Assembly: GCF_963676685.1 (NCBI RefSeq)
Contig: NC_092351.1
Coordinates: 38,678,733-38,742,732, forward strand
Reading direction: 5' to 3'
From: Mytilus edulis
Taxonomy: Eukaryota; Mollusca; Bivalvia; Mytilida; Mytilidae
DNA length: 64,000 nucleotides
Shown here: positions 1-11,600 of the stretch, piece after piece
Layout: every line of letters begins with the position of its first letter
Position numbering within the stretch: the stretch's first letter is position 1
Made by a program: the position numbers and the translations under genes
Notes under the pieces: model-generated
Told to the model about the DNA's origin: nothing
Database searches by the model: none
The model's input: only the letters and a program-made list of their open reading frames with translations

Positions 1-418
1 CTTTCTGGCCATTTACTGATAACAAAACAGTATAATACATGTATATGTAAATAGTAAATTTATAAAGTTTTGTGTCATGTGCAAATTTAATAAATGAAAC
101 TGCGAGCTACTGCTCACTGATGATACATCCGCCGAAACAGAATAATCTTGATATTATATATAGTGTAAAAAAAATGTAGGTGTTCAGTAAACAGGAATTT
201 AAGTTATTGAGTGATGAATTTGAAAATGCATCACATGGTATAGCTGACTTGTATAAACCATGAAACTTAATTTCAGAAATCCTTATGATGTAATTCTTGA
301 GAACGATGTGGTTGAGTCAACCATTACAACTTATTTCACCTGATAGATTGTATATATAATTCAACAATTGTCATTTTAATAATGTCTAAATAACCTGTTT
401 TTCGGTCCAGTTATTTAC

Positions 419-600
419 CTCGCTGTTTTCTGTTGATCATCCAAAGGAGCCATTCTATTTAACTCCCTTTTGACAGCTATCTCTGTAATTGATTTTCTAG
501 CAACATCCTCTAGCTCACTTCTCAGAGTTATCTCCACTTGTCTGTTTGTACCAAAGCGGAATGCTCCCTTTTCCCGACCAGGTAAGTCTCTTCCAGCCAT
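419..600 (-). CDS. first coding exon of an unrecognised gene (partial)
   Basis: Minus-strand exon of about 61 residues beginning MAGRDLPGREKG and ending in KTA plus two bases of a split codon. It runs into an AG|GTAAAT splice donor (intron starts at 418). Upstream of the ATG there is an in-frame TAA, and a pyrimidine-rich acceptor (CTTTCAG) at about 624, so this looks like the first coding exon with a spliced 5' leader. The encoded segment is charged and helical (ELEDVARKSITEIAVKREL). The remaining exons would lie beyond the left edge of the window. I do not recognise the protein. The call rests on splice signals, an open frame and coding-like composition. Confidence 0.45.
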
Positions 601-706
601 GTTTTACGTTCAATAATTTTCAAATCTGAAAGGATATTATAAATACAATATTGTTAAAATGTTGATTCAAAATAACTTTCAATTGAAAATGTCTACCAGG
701 TATTTG

Positions 707-809
707 TTAGATTTTGTATTTTATCATTTTGAATTGTTGATATAGCTCTTCAGCTGTGTTTTTCAAATCTTGCTGTAGACCAAAGATTTCTTCATTTAGT
801 GGATTAATT
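707..809 (-). CDS. possible terminal exon, helical 33-residue tail
   Basis: On the minus strand a CTTTTAG acceptor (AG at 811-810) is followed by an open frame. It reads INPLNEEIFGLQQDLK, then a further helical stretch with Leu/Glu spacing, and ends YKI before a TAA at 709-707. One base precedes the first full codon, so it would join an exon ending after two bases. It looks like the coiled-coil end of a protein and could belong to a gene different from the exon at 419-600, which starts about 80 bases further on. No upstream exon was found. It may also be an alternative or 5'-leader exon of that neighbour. Confidence 0.3.
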
Positions 810-1235
810 CTAAAAGTGACAATAACTTGTACTAAAACTTATCAAATTCTACCACATGCACATGTATACTTACAAGTAGTTATTAGGGGATAAAAGGTTC
901 GAGTCTCTAGTGCTTAATCTAAATTCAGGTACAGAGCAGTGCGGTGTATTCTCCCATCAAAGACTTTTGGCCAAGACCAAATAAAAGTATATGTGTGGTT
1001 CCAGTTACACCCTTAAAAAAATAGGGTTGGTAGGTCTGCAATTTTTTCATTTTTTTTATTTTGGAGTGTCAAAATCTGGTGTTTACTGAGTTCAATTCCG
1101 GTATCATACACATCCATACCCCAATTCATTTTCTATGTGTTTGGTTGTACAATAAACAGATATGTTATGTTTTTAGTTAATTTTGTTGCAAACTGTTTAG
1201 AATTTGTTGCATTTTAGCCATAGTGGATATGCTTT

Positions 1236-1314
1236 CGCGTCGATCCGGCCCCACGTCGATCCGGCCCAAGTCGATCCGTCCCACGTCGATCCGGCCCCAC
1301 GTCGATCCGGCCCC
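1236..1314 (+). repeat. left terminal array of a ~16 bp unit
   Basis: Five copies of a 15-16 bp unit (CGTCGATCCGGCCCCA and close variants, one with GTCC in place of GGCC). It forms the left end of the MULE-like element and is GC-rich in an AT-rich setting. Confidence 0.85.
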
Positions 1315-1583
1315 AATAAAAAAAAAATATTTATAAGGAATAAAAATAAAGATATATATTAAAGTAATTCATAAATGTTTATGATTTTTATTATAATGTT
1401 AAAGGTGTACGGTAAAAAAAAAAATTATTTTCTTCAGATGAGTATAAAACAACTAGGTTGATTATGTTTTTATTACAAGTTTTCAAGATTATTGTATATT
1501 AAAACAATTCAGACATCAACATTAATCAGCAGTAATTAGCGTTTTCTTTCAATTGACTGTGATCCTAACAAGTCTTTCATCTT

Positions 1584-1849
1584 GTTGGCATCGCAGGTTT
1601 AACGGTAAAGCAAACGGGAAAAAGCTGCACTTCTACAAGATTGTACCAGCACTAATCAAAGAAGCCAAGACTGTCTCCAGACAAGTTCGCCTCGTAGACG
1701 AGCAGAGTCTTGCCCGTTGGCAGCGCACAAAGTACCAACGTTCACAGGGACGCCTCTTTTCGCTATGGGAGCAGCTACAAGACGGTACCATTACCACCTC
1801 CTTCTTCCTTCGTGCCGTCGGCTACAATATTATACATGTATATGTGTAG
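1584..1849 (+). pseudogene. MULE-type transposase, C-terminal remnant
   Basis: An open frame of about 87 codons reads CWHRRFNGKANGK, then a helical stretch with ALIKEAKTVSRQVRLVDEQ and RWQRTKYQRSQGRLFSLWEQ, and ends with a TAG. The WHRR(F/L)N motif, followed by an R-rich segment and a final aromatic helix, is what I recall from the C-terminal end of FLYWCH/MULE-type transposases of invertebrates. No upstream DDE catalytic region is visible. Its position between two inverted terminal arrays supports the assignment. The protein would not be functional. Family assignment is from pattern memory and needs an HMM search. Confidence 0.55.
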
Positions 1850-2893
1850 AATGATATAGTGCATTTGTTTTTTGATGAGCAAATATTACATATGTACGGC
1901 GTATGAAAGTTGCTGTAAATCATGTTATTGTAGTGCTGCAAGTGTGACCCCTTTAAGTAAGTGACAGTGTAAAACTGTTAGTGTAAATGATTTAAAAGTT
2001 ATATATATTTATGTGAGTGTCAGAGATAGTAAGTATGTATGATGTTATTGTTATATTTTAGTAGTGCTGATATTATATTTTAGAGTGTGAAAACGTGCAT
2101 TCAGTGTCATTGTTTTGTTATTTTCTTGCAATAAAGAATAATGGATACTCATATAACTTGTGTTTTTTCTACACACAACTATTCAAAATACTTTCAAATT
2201 TATGAAAAATATATCGATATAGGAAGATGTGGTGTGATTGCCAATGAGAAAACTTTCCACCCAAATAACAGTTTATAAAAGTAAACCATTATAGGTTATT
2301 ATTATATACACCAAACAAAATATCAATCTATAAAGACCTTGTTGATATTATGAAAAAACAAACAAGTAAATAGAAGCCTGTGATGTTACCTGAAAAAAAA
2401 TACAATTTATAATTATTATATACACCAACCTAAACCAGAAAATCAATTAATCAGGATTTGATTTAATTAAGTGATTACAAGTGGCATTACCAGTTAGTTC
2501 ACAATCATCAGACAATTGTTGAATAAACAAACCAATTATAGACTAATGATTTGATTAATCAAGTCATTATGATGAGTTAAATTTAATAGGTTCCAGTGGA
2601 CAGTAAATATTTATTTAGATATTCTGTGTATGAACAAAAAGAAAATGAAATCGCCATGAGTTAAAGTTAAAGTTATCATGGAAAATAACTTCATATTTTA
2701 AAATATGTTGAAGCTGCTATACAACCAACGACACAATAACAATCATTTTCGTATCGATTTAAAATAGTTCTTTAACTGGTACTCCATAACTTCACTTACC
2801 TGTTGTCATCCATCATCGGACACTTTTTACAAATTCTATTTATACTGTGTCACAAATTCCTCCAAGATCAATATAGTTATTTCTTATTTTATT

Positions 2894-3003
2894 ATGGGGC
2901 CGGATCGACTTGGGGCCGGATCGACGTGGGCCGGATCGACTTGGGCCGGATCGACTTTGGGCCGGATTGACTTGGGGCCGGATCGGTTTGGGGCCGGAAC
3001 GAC
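2894..3003 (-). repeat. right terminal array of the ~16 bp unit, inverted
   Basis: About seven copies of TGGGGCCGGATCGACT and variants, the reverse complement of the unit at 1236-1314. It forms the right end of the MULE-like element and drifts at its outer end (GGATCGG, GGAACGACC). Confidence 0.85.
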
Positions 3004-3299
3004 CGGATACCGTGGATATAAACTTCTGATGGAAATTCAGATTACAGAAGTCTTTGAATTAAATTATTCAAATTCACATTCCTCAAAATTTGATTGTTTG
3101 AGTTTATTTTTATTTTTATACAAATGAAAAAAAAAGTTTTAGGGTAGGGGGTTTGAACTAGAGTTGGTCAGGTAATTTGAACCACACATACAAACATCTT
3201 TTATTTGGCCTTAGATTTGGTAACCTCATTAAACCAATAATCTGATAAAATTTTGTGAACAAATTCATGATCTACTTTTCTATCATGAAATCTTTTTTA

Positions 3300-4030
3300 A
3301 ACTAGAACACACCCGTGATATCGCGGGTCCGTGACTGAATTAAAGTATATAACTATGCGTATTATCTGATAAAGTCATGCCGATTATAAGATGCACAGTT
3401 TTCTCTGCTTTAAAAAGCTTTTTGTTTGAACCCGTCGACCTGGAACTTATCAATTATTGGTAATATTAATTATTTGGAAAACAAAAGTGCCTGGAATGAA
3501 TTATTTTTTAATCAACAGCATTGTCCTATATTAGTTATAAATAAAGTTGAATTCTTTGATTCGCTGTTCTACGTTGACATGCCGGCTAACAAATTGAAAA
3601 CTGTACCTATACGCCTTAATTTAAGTCCAGATTTTTAGTATTCGTATTGTAATCTTAGAAAGTCATACTGATTAAAATACATGTACTACAATAGGGAACA
3701 ATGTGACAATGGTTGAATTTAGTATTGTCAACCCTGTAGTTATGACCTGTGTATATAGCAAAATCCTAAATACACTGTATGGTGGTGCGTCTGTTAGATG
3801 CGGAACGTACAGATAAGGTAATAGGTAACAGGTGAATATACTATTGGTATCGGTATCGGATTCGACCCAGAACTTGTTAATAATTGGCAATATTAATTAT
3901 GTGGACAATAAAAGGGTCTGGAGTGGTGTAATTTTTAATCAACACCAATGTCCTATATTAGCTAAAGTTGAATTCTTTGATTTGCCGTTTTTACCTGATG
4001 ACGCCTGACAAATTGGACCTCATTATTTTA
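3300..4030 (+). repeat. two diverged direct copies of a dispersed repeat
   Basis: The segment at about 3426-3640 recurs, diverged, at about 3860-4020. Shared landmarks are GGCAATATTAATTAT, TTTTTAATCAACA, TGTCCTATATTAG and AAAGTTGAATTCTTTGAT. The block begins with GTGATATCGCGGGTCCGTGA (3311-3330), which I recognise as a common bivalve dispersed repeat. No coding function is supported. Confidence 0.55.
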
Positions 4031-5925
4031 GTATTATAGATATGATATCACTCTAAGCATTTTGCGTAATATGTTTTCAACATCAGGGAAAGCTCTGTGT
4101 TTTCAGTTCTTCCAATCACTGATGATTTTGTGTGTACCTTCTAAAAAGAATTAATTTTGAATCATTTGAAGAAAAACTTATAATAACCCATGGTTCAGTT
4201 TGAAAGACTTCCAAGGATGCTAAGCAAAAGCTTTTCATATTAATGGAATTTGTCTTACAATGAAAAGATGTCATCATTTTAATATCTAAGAACTTTTATG
4301 GCTATTTCAGTATTTGGGAATCTGCAACACTTGACCCAAAAATTTGCAACATTTGAACTGTAGTCATACAACAATCCCTTTTTCTTTGTGGCATCAATAT
4401 TTTCTATTGTGAAATCAACATTTTATGGGAACCTGTATCATGTGGTGTCAAGTAATGGCAGACAAATAGGGATATTTATAAAGGTGTACTACATGTAAAG
4501 ATGGTTGAATAATATGATTACCATTAATTTATGGGATTGCAGTTATAAATGCATGCTTTAATGTTTCAATCTTATCTCTTCTGTCATATCTTTGAAATAA
4601 TAGCACAGTTACCATTTTTTTTTTTTATTTACATTGCAGGAATGACAAAATTATCAATAACAATATCACTGCAGGGGGGTCTCATTGGGGGGTTCTGATC
4701 CCCGATCACGCTTACTGTTTTCTCAGATTCCCGTATCCGGCTTACACGTAAGCAATTCTCATTTTTTTGTAATTTCATGTGTCCCGCTAGACTTCATTTA
4801 TTGTTTTTAATGCACAACAATTTGACTTTTACGTGTCACGTTAACAAAAAGTTGGCAATCCCTTGTCACGCTTAGACCCCAATACACCTTATGGCTAATC
4901 CCGGCTGCTTGAACTTTTGACGCATACAACAATCCCTTTTCCATTGTGGCGTCAAAAATTTACAGGAACCTGTGAGATATCCTGTAATGGCGGACAAATA
5001 GCAATAAGGTGTATGAGATCCACCTGCAGCATGACTGCATGTGCAGTGTGGACACTTATGATCCCACTTTATCCTTCTTATGTTACAACAATATTTCCAA
5101 ACGACTTTCTTATACAAAAAAAACTATTGAGAAACACTGACAATATCTGACTGCAACTGGACCGTACAAATCTTTGCAGACCAGTAAAACATGTTCCAAT
5201 CTTACAAGTTACAGTGAACTTAACGTAAAATTGTTAAACTACTGAGTTCGATTTTCTAATCGTTACCCCAATAAAACAAGTAAAGTACCTAATTTTGCAA
5301 TGTTTTTATAGTTGCAGTATATTCGCCTGGTTGTAAACTAAGGAAACGATCGTGTTACCAAATCGCGAGCGTACCATCCTCCATATTGTTTACATGTTGT
5401 TGGGTTACAAGAATGAAGGTCAAGTCGGCCCGCTTAAAAGTCGGACCGGAACGTGAGGGACTACAAACGTATTGACGTCGCATCCAATCCTTTGAATAAA
5501 AGCTACTTTCTTGCGTTTAATCACATCTAGTAGTGTAATGATGATAATTATACTAATTTTTTTGCAATGAAAATTTAAACAAGATTTGACAGAATAATAC
5601 TAAAAAATGTTATCCCTTGTTAGGTCTCTTAGGTCCGAGTTGTCAATGTTGGCCGTGCGTTCGCCCTTGTTCTTGGTTCGCCCCAAGTCATCTCGGCTGT
5701 AATAATAATGACACTGACAATAAAAATTTGATTTTTTTATCAATAAATAAATTAAATGAAAACACAACCAAATATTATTGGTATACATTTACATTCAGCG
5801 TCTATCATTTTTTCATAACCAATATGTTTGCATTATCAGTGAAATATTCTTATTTATAAAATATGGAACTCTGTATAATTATGCAGATGACTGTAGTCCT
5901 GAGTACGATGTTTTTATTTCTACTT
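4031..5925. other. gene-poor region with old repeats
   Basis: No convincing gene. Two related segments (about 4340-4480 and 4905-5060) share ATACAACAATCCCTTTT, GGAACCTGT and GTAATGGC.GACAAATAG and are diverged repeat copies. About 4670-4875 resembles a dispersed bivalve repeat (GGGGGGTCTCATTGGGGG to TCACGCTTAGACCCC). Confidence 0.4.
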
Positions 5926-5930
5926 TGGAA

Positions 5931-5952
5931 TAAGTAAGTAAGTAAGTAAGTA
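5931..5952 (+). repeat. (TAAG)n microsatellite
   Basis: Five to six copies of TAAG/AAGT. It sits at the 3' end of the retrotransposon fragment that follows on the minus strand and is probably its short-repeat tail. Confidence 0.8.
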
Positions 5953-6605
5953 AATTTTATTTAGAGTCGGCATATATATACATAATAACAGAGAAAACAT
6001 GAGCTCTGGTGAGCTCTTTAACCGACTATCACATAAAAAACATGCAGCATCATGCAAATACTACCAAATAAAACTAAAAAAACGGCATGCAATATCATGA
6101 AAGCAACTCTATTTGATTTGTGAGCCTCCAGAGTCAAAGTTCATGTGGCAAGTGCCTCTATGTGCATCGAAACGGGGGAATCAGCAAATCACTTGGGATC
6201 ATAAAATATAACAGACTAAAACCATGAAAACAATAAATAAATATACACTAGCATTTAATGGCAGATATATTAAAAAAAAAAATGCATTAAAAAATGCATA
6301 AAAAGCAGAGCAAAAGGCCATTATAAAAAGAAAGAAAGAAATTTCAGCTTAAATGAGACAGCACTGGGTGGAAACGACATGAACTGCAGTAACATTTTTG
6401 ACCCCCACACCAGGAATTTATATAATTCCTAAACTGGTCAAAAGATCGAAGTCATGAGTCTAGCCTCATTAGGAAGTGAGTTCCATACTTGTGCTGCCTC
6501 AAATCTAAAGAATCTATATCATTCAAGTTATTGAATGCTTCAAAATAAATAAATGTACGCAAACCCTGACGAATTGCAGGTCAGTTGGGGAAAAACGTAT
6601 TAAGC
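5944..6605 (-). pseudogene. 3' end of a CR1/Jockey-like non-LTR retrotransposon
   Basis: The minus strand near 6400-6520 can be read, with breaks, as EAAQVWNSLPNEARLMTS followed by a broken SWCGG/CSSC-like segment and PVLSHLS. I recognise this as the C-terminal end of CR1/Jockey-type retrotransposon polyproteins in bivalves. The frame is interrupted by stop codons and indels. The fragment ends in a (CTTA)n-type tail at 5931-5952, as expected for a 5'-truncated non-LTR insertion. No reverse transcriptase core remains. Confidence 0.5.
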
Positions 6606-6999
6606 TTGAAGGGGTATAGTTACGATACTGTTGTCATGTCATTAAAGATGGCATATTTTGGTTGTAATATTTATTCACCCATATGATAGGGTCTTTTCAT
6701 CGACAATAACTGAAAAACATGTATTCTCAACCCAGTTGTTGGTATGATACGGGTTATATGTTCTTCTCAAATATTTTAGGATGGTATAATACTAAACCCC
6801 TAACGGGAGTGATTGTGCTCGAATTTCATAAAATTTAAGACATAATCTTTCAATCAGTTAAATCGTGAGGTCTGGAGCAGGCGATGATGTCAGTAACTGA
6901 TAGTAGTCCTTAGTTAATTTATGCAAATATCTTATATGCATGTTGCCATGTTTTGTGTTTTAATGTTATGTAAAAGTTATTTATATTCGGTAATTACAG

Positions 7000-7155
7000 T
7001 GGCAGATCCAGAACTTTTCATAAGGGGGAGGGGGGCGCTGACTGGCCTAAGAGGGGTCGCTCCAGTCATGCTTCAGTGATCCCCTATATAATCAACCATT
7101 TTTTTTCCCACGAAAGGGGGGGTCGGGCCCCCAGGGCCCCCTCGATCCGCCTATG
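7000..7155 (+). mobile_element. short G/C-tract MITE-like repeat
   Basis: Starts GGCAGATCCAGAAC and ends GATCCGCC, an imperfect inverted match, with G-rich and C-rich tracts inside and CAGTCATGCTTCAGTGATCC in the centre. A diverged relative lies at 47935-48062. Confidence 0.5.
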
Positions 7156-7189
7156 GTAAAAAACTTTCAATAGCTGTTTGTATTGTTTT

Positions 7190-7243
7190 ATGTGAACCCA
7201 ATCAAAATAAAACTTTCGTATTCATATTCGTATTCGTATTGCA
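7190..7243 (+). mobile_element. 3' tail of a non-LTR retrotransposon
   Basis: AATCAAAATAAAACTTTCG followed by repeats of TATTCG/TATTCA. The same AATAAA-plus-(TATTCG)n arrangement ends the nearly intact retrotransposon at 54-57.8 kb, so this is probably the severely 5'-truncated tail of a related element. Confidence 0.5.
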
Positions 7244-8634
7244 CAAGTTCATGTTTGACCGACTGTCATAGTAATGGCGTCTTTACACTAAATCCTTCGG
7301 ATGTTTGATGTGAACTGATTAATATGTTAGTCTTAGATACATGCGACTTTTATTATATAGTTGTTATTAGCTGTTGTACTACCTTTCAGGGACTATGAGT
7401 ACTTTTAAAAAAAATACAATCTGAATTCTGTACAATCTGAATTCTGTCCAAAACAAAACATACACTATATACCAATTATCGGTCACATAACAACAATAAG
7501 AAAAAATTATAAGTTGAAACGTTTAAAATGTGCGACAGTGATACCCCAAGGCCGGGATTCAACAGGTTCGCTTAGCTAGACGGGAAAGTATTTGATTTTT
7601 AAGGAGGCGGGCTATGATGAAATTTGAAAAAAGAGACAGGACAGGAGTTTTGAGTAAAAAAAAAGGCAGGACGAGAAACTTAGCAAAAAAAAATGCAGGA
7701 TAATAATTCATGTTAAAAAATTCAGGATAAACTAATAAAAAAACGGCAGGACCGAATAGAGTGAAAAATAAAAAGATATGACAAAGATTACAACTAAAAG
7801 AAAATGAAGGACATAGTTTTTCATCCTAATTTATTTTTTAAAAAGTTTGGTAGCCAATAGATACCCGGTTGTTATTTGACAAGTTTGACAATATTTTTTT
7901 TATATTTGTATATTGCGAATATAATAATCTTTGGTTTTTTTTGGTTGTTTTTTTTTAATATGGGGGTTCCATAAACGACTGTGACAACTCTAGGTTTCTT
8001 TGACATCACTTCATTACATATTCAAGTAAACGTAGGGGGAAATAACAAAAGCATATAATTATAACAATTATCAATATCACAGTCATATTAAAGTCTTATG
8101 CAAGTATAATATAAATACTGGTGTAAACAAAGTTACATTGTAATGTTCTATTCCTATACCATAAACTAGACTATGTTGTGACATTCATAGTATGCAATAA
8201 AACTTCAATTATATATTACTGAATACAACTACAGGGACTTTAGTATAGAAAGTCATATGTACATGCATTTAATAAGTCGTATCAAATATTTTATTATTAT
8301 GATCAATTTAGCGTCATCGATACTGAATATTTTAACAATATTATGGTGTTTAGTAAAACATAAATTATGCCATTTAAAAGAAAATCCGAGAGGAATGTAA
8401 AAAAATATTAAAATTGAGACATTAAGTACAATATTCGGATTAGACTAAATCCGAAAACAGTATATCAAAATATATGGTCCAGAATAAATATATAGGTCTA
8501 TTCGGTACTGTCCCGGTACGCTAACATGTCTTTAGTACGCTCTATGAACTGGTACCGAAAAGCCGGTGCACTATTTTCGCTCAAATATAAACGTAATGCT
8601 AGATAGTGGGAACCAGGACATACACAGACGAAAA
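7244..8634. other. region upstream of MRPL28, no gene seen
   Basis: AT-rich with poly-A and poly-T tracts. The last ~150 bases before the MRPL28 start codon hold a small inverted repeat (TTCGGTAC near 8500 and GTACCGAA near 8555) and would contain the promoter and 5' leader. No canonical core-promoter motif can be assigned with confidence. Confidence 0.4.
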
Positions 8635-11600
8635 ATGTCCAGAGTCAAGTTCAATGGAACAGTTGTACCAGCTATTAGAAATGCACTTAAACTAAACAGA
8701 TATCGTAAGATAAATCTTTGACAGCGAATAAACAAAAACTAATGCCTGTCAGTGTCTTTTTCTGCGAGTTGCGTATGCTGTGCAGTTCACTGACTGTTAC
8801 TGACACTGTTCAGTTGCAAAATTGTGTGTCCTCTAACAGTAACAGCTAGTCCACAAAATCCACAATTTTTTTTATTAAATCACTGTTATATTTTACTTTA
8901 TTTTTCTATGCACTAATGCTATGAGTATGTAACGTAATATTACTGAAAATTTATTTCTTATAAATTGTAAATAAGCCATGCATGCAACGGCACGTAATAG
9001 TCAAAGTTGTGACTGAGTGTGGAAATATGAAGATAGATAGATAGACAGTCTAATGCTCTATTATAAGATATTAGATAATATCTTTTTAAGTATTTTATAC
9101 TTTTAATACTACGATAGGAGAAATTAAACAATGTAATATGGGGACTTTTTAATATATGGGACAAAGTCCCCTATTACAGTAGAAAATTCAATAAAAAAAA
9201 AAAAAAAAAAAAAAATCGGGAAAATTTCCCGAATTTTTATTGTACTAATGAACTCAAAATCGTTCAATTTTATTTTTTTTTGTCACGTTTTTTAATTTCC
9301 GGATCTGCGCAGAACACGTAACTCTACTTCCTTCTTCCGGTCTTGTTGTCGTGAGACTTCGATTAGTCTAGTAAAATATAGGAACTCAAGGAACACAATA
9401 CCAATATTTCATTTTTAATCATTCTTTGTCTTTGGTATAAATAAACATTACCTGATGCATTAAGTTTCTTTGTTTACATTGAACATGACGTCATAACTTA
9501 AATAACATCACAAGTAAAATCCCTAACAACAGAACCAAAATCGGAAACGTTACGGTATTTCCGTTTCTTTTTTTTTAACAAATATTTAAGTTACAAAAAA
9601 ATTAACTTAAACAAACTTCGTCCCCATTCACAGGTAATGCCTGCCTCATATTAGCCTTTTGTGTACTTTTAGATCCATTTTGGTCTTATTTAAAGTGTAA
9701 TCTTCATCACCACATGAACAAATTTCTGTTTTAAATGCTTCTTAATGAACACAAAATTTACAATATATACACGATATATAGTGTGCAATATCTTCTTAAT
9801 ATGAAAATTGTATTTACACTTTTATTTGAGTATACATGGATTGGGGGGGGGGGGGGGGGGGGGAATCAGTTTGTAATCGTAAGCAGCTAACATGAACACA
9901 ACAAACATGACAAGTTACGAGGGAAAAAAGTGATTTAAAATTACATATATTCATAAAATTTGGAAATATTTTTGTTAACATGGTTTTAGTGCCTAAAATC
10001 ATTTTGACATCTTCATCAATATTTATATATACCAAAAAAAGTCATGAAATGATGTTCAAATTTCAAGGTTTCAAATATTAATGTGAATTTAATTGTTTAT
10101 TGCAGGAAAGGCAGCATATGAATACAGATGGGACCAGTCAGTTGATCATCTTTTCCCAGAGCACTATAAACAAAGATGTGAGGAATTTATGAGACGATTG
10201 CCAAAACCAGTTCACTACAAACCAGCCGAGAGCAAGTGGAAAATCAATCCAGAGACTGATAGATGGTGAGAACTAATATAAAAATAACTGTTGTGTAGAA
10301 AAAAATCAGAAGAATACAAGAAATATCACTCAGTTTTCTTTACATGGTAGTTCATGGAAGCCAAAATCACTATAGTTACTATATATTATTATACATGATA
10401 AAAAAATAAATTATGTAAACACACATTTACAGGTATTGCCATGACCTGTTTTATGATGGCAATGCCACACCACCATCGTTAAAATGTCTTCCACCACATT
10501 CAAATGATCCCTGCCGTTGTTTAAACTATCTTCCTGCATCATCAAATGATCCCAGACATTGTCAAAATTTGTGTTCCTTTCTCTACCAACTGCTATTATT
10601 GTTAACAATTATAATCAAAAGCATGTAATTGCATAAGTTAACCCTTAGCCTTTTTTTATAATCCAAAGATTAATGTTTGAAATCCCTAAGGAATGTCAGG
10701 CTAAAGACTAATCACTTGTAAGGTATATCAACACATCTTTGGCTGTCATAGTTTTGGGTGTGCATGAGCCTTTCTGACGAATGTAAATCCAGAAAACTGC
10801 ATCTGATGCAAATAAACTTATAAAATGTTAATAAACAGTAATGCACAACTTCTGTGTTTTTTTCAACAATAAAAAAGTTGTAACAGTTATATTTTCATTG
10901 CATAATTACAAAAGTAAACAGACAGCAGATAGATTTACAAAATATCATTTATGAATTGTTAATTTGTCATATATGTAGAACACAATTGCTAGGAATTTTG
11001 TTGCTTTTTCTTTTCAGGGAGGTTAACAATGATGAACCTGTCTATGTTGTTTATCCAGAACAATGCAACGATGGCCTGTGGGGTGGGGAAGGAGTTGTTC
11101 AAGGGGAATATATTGCAAGATGGAAGAGGAAACGTTCCTTAGAGTAAGTTGCTTTCAGGTTTAATCTATCATTTCTACAAAGAAAAATGACTGTACCAAG
11201 TCTGGAATATGACAGTTGTTATATATTTGTTTGATGTGTGTGAGCTTTTGATTTTGCCATTTGCTCAGGAACTTTCCATTTAGAATTACTTTTTCCACGA
11301 GACTTATTTCTTGGTGTAAATAATAGTTCTTAGTTCTAAAACATAGTAAATAAAAAGTAGTAAATAATTTATATGCAAATGATATAGAGCACTATATGAC
11401 ACAATAATTGAAGCAAATAATTTCTGCAAGAAAATATTAGAATTAGACATACACAAAAACAAAGGGGGGTAAGAAAAACTAAGATGAGATGAATAATGCT
11501 GTTAGTGTTAATGATACTGCCAAAATATAAACAAGATGTTTGAACAACAAATTGTTACTTTTGTCAACCAGTTATGTGTATAGTTTAATAATTATAAAAC

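Larger units (their letters stand above)
1231..3011. mobile_element. Mutator-like (MULE) DNA transposon with tandem-array termini
   Basis: A 1781 bp element flanked by the 8 bp direct repeat GTGGATAT (1223-1230 and 3012-3019), which fits a target-site duplication of MULE size. Its outermost 20 bases (GCTTTCGCGTCGATCCGGCC at the left; the right end read inward is GGTATCCGGTCGTTCCGGCC) match at 15 of 20 positions. Just inside each end is an array of a ~16 bp unit around GTCGATCCGGCC, in opposite orientation at the two ends. Inside lies a remnant of a transposase C-terminus. The rest of the interior is AT-rich without an open frame, so the copy is not autonomous. Confidence 0.75.
965..3220. mobile_element. 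older repeat split by the MULE insertion
   Basis: Sequence at about 965-1010 (CCAAATAAAAGTATATGTGT) recurs in inverted form at about 3180-3220 (ACACATACAAACATCTTTTA, TTTGGCC). The two flank the MULE-like element, so they look like the ends of an older repeat into which the MULE inserted. The inverted similarity is imperfect and limited to a few tens of bases. Confidence 0.35.

Noticed and set aside
5600-5790. Minus-strand frame with GRTKNKGERTANIDNSDLRD as a possible terminal exon
   Set aside because: The GC-rich part carries repeated GGGCGAAC-like words and pairs loosely with 5415-5450 in inverted form, so it is more likely the end of a repeat. No other exon was found.
9295-9350. TGCGCA and CTTCCGG motifs (NRF-1/ETS-like) that look like a promoter for MRPL28
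   Set aside because: A phase-matched first coding exon lies upstream at 8635-8704, which places these motifs in intron 1.
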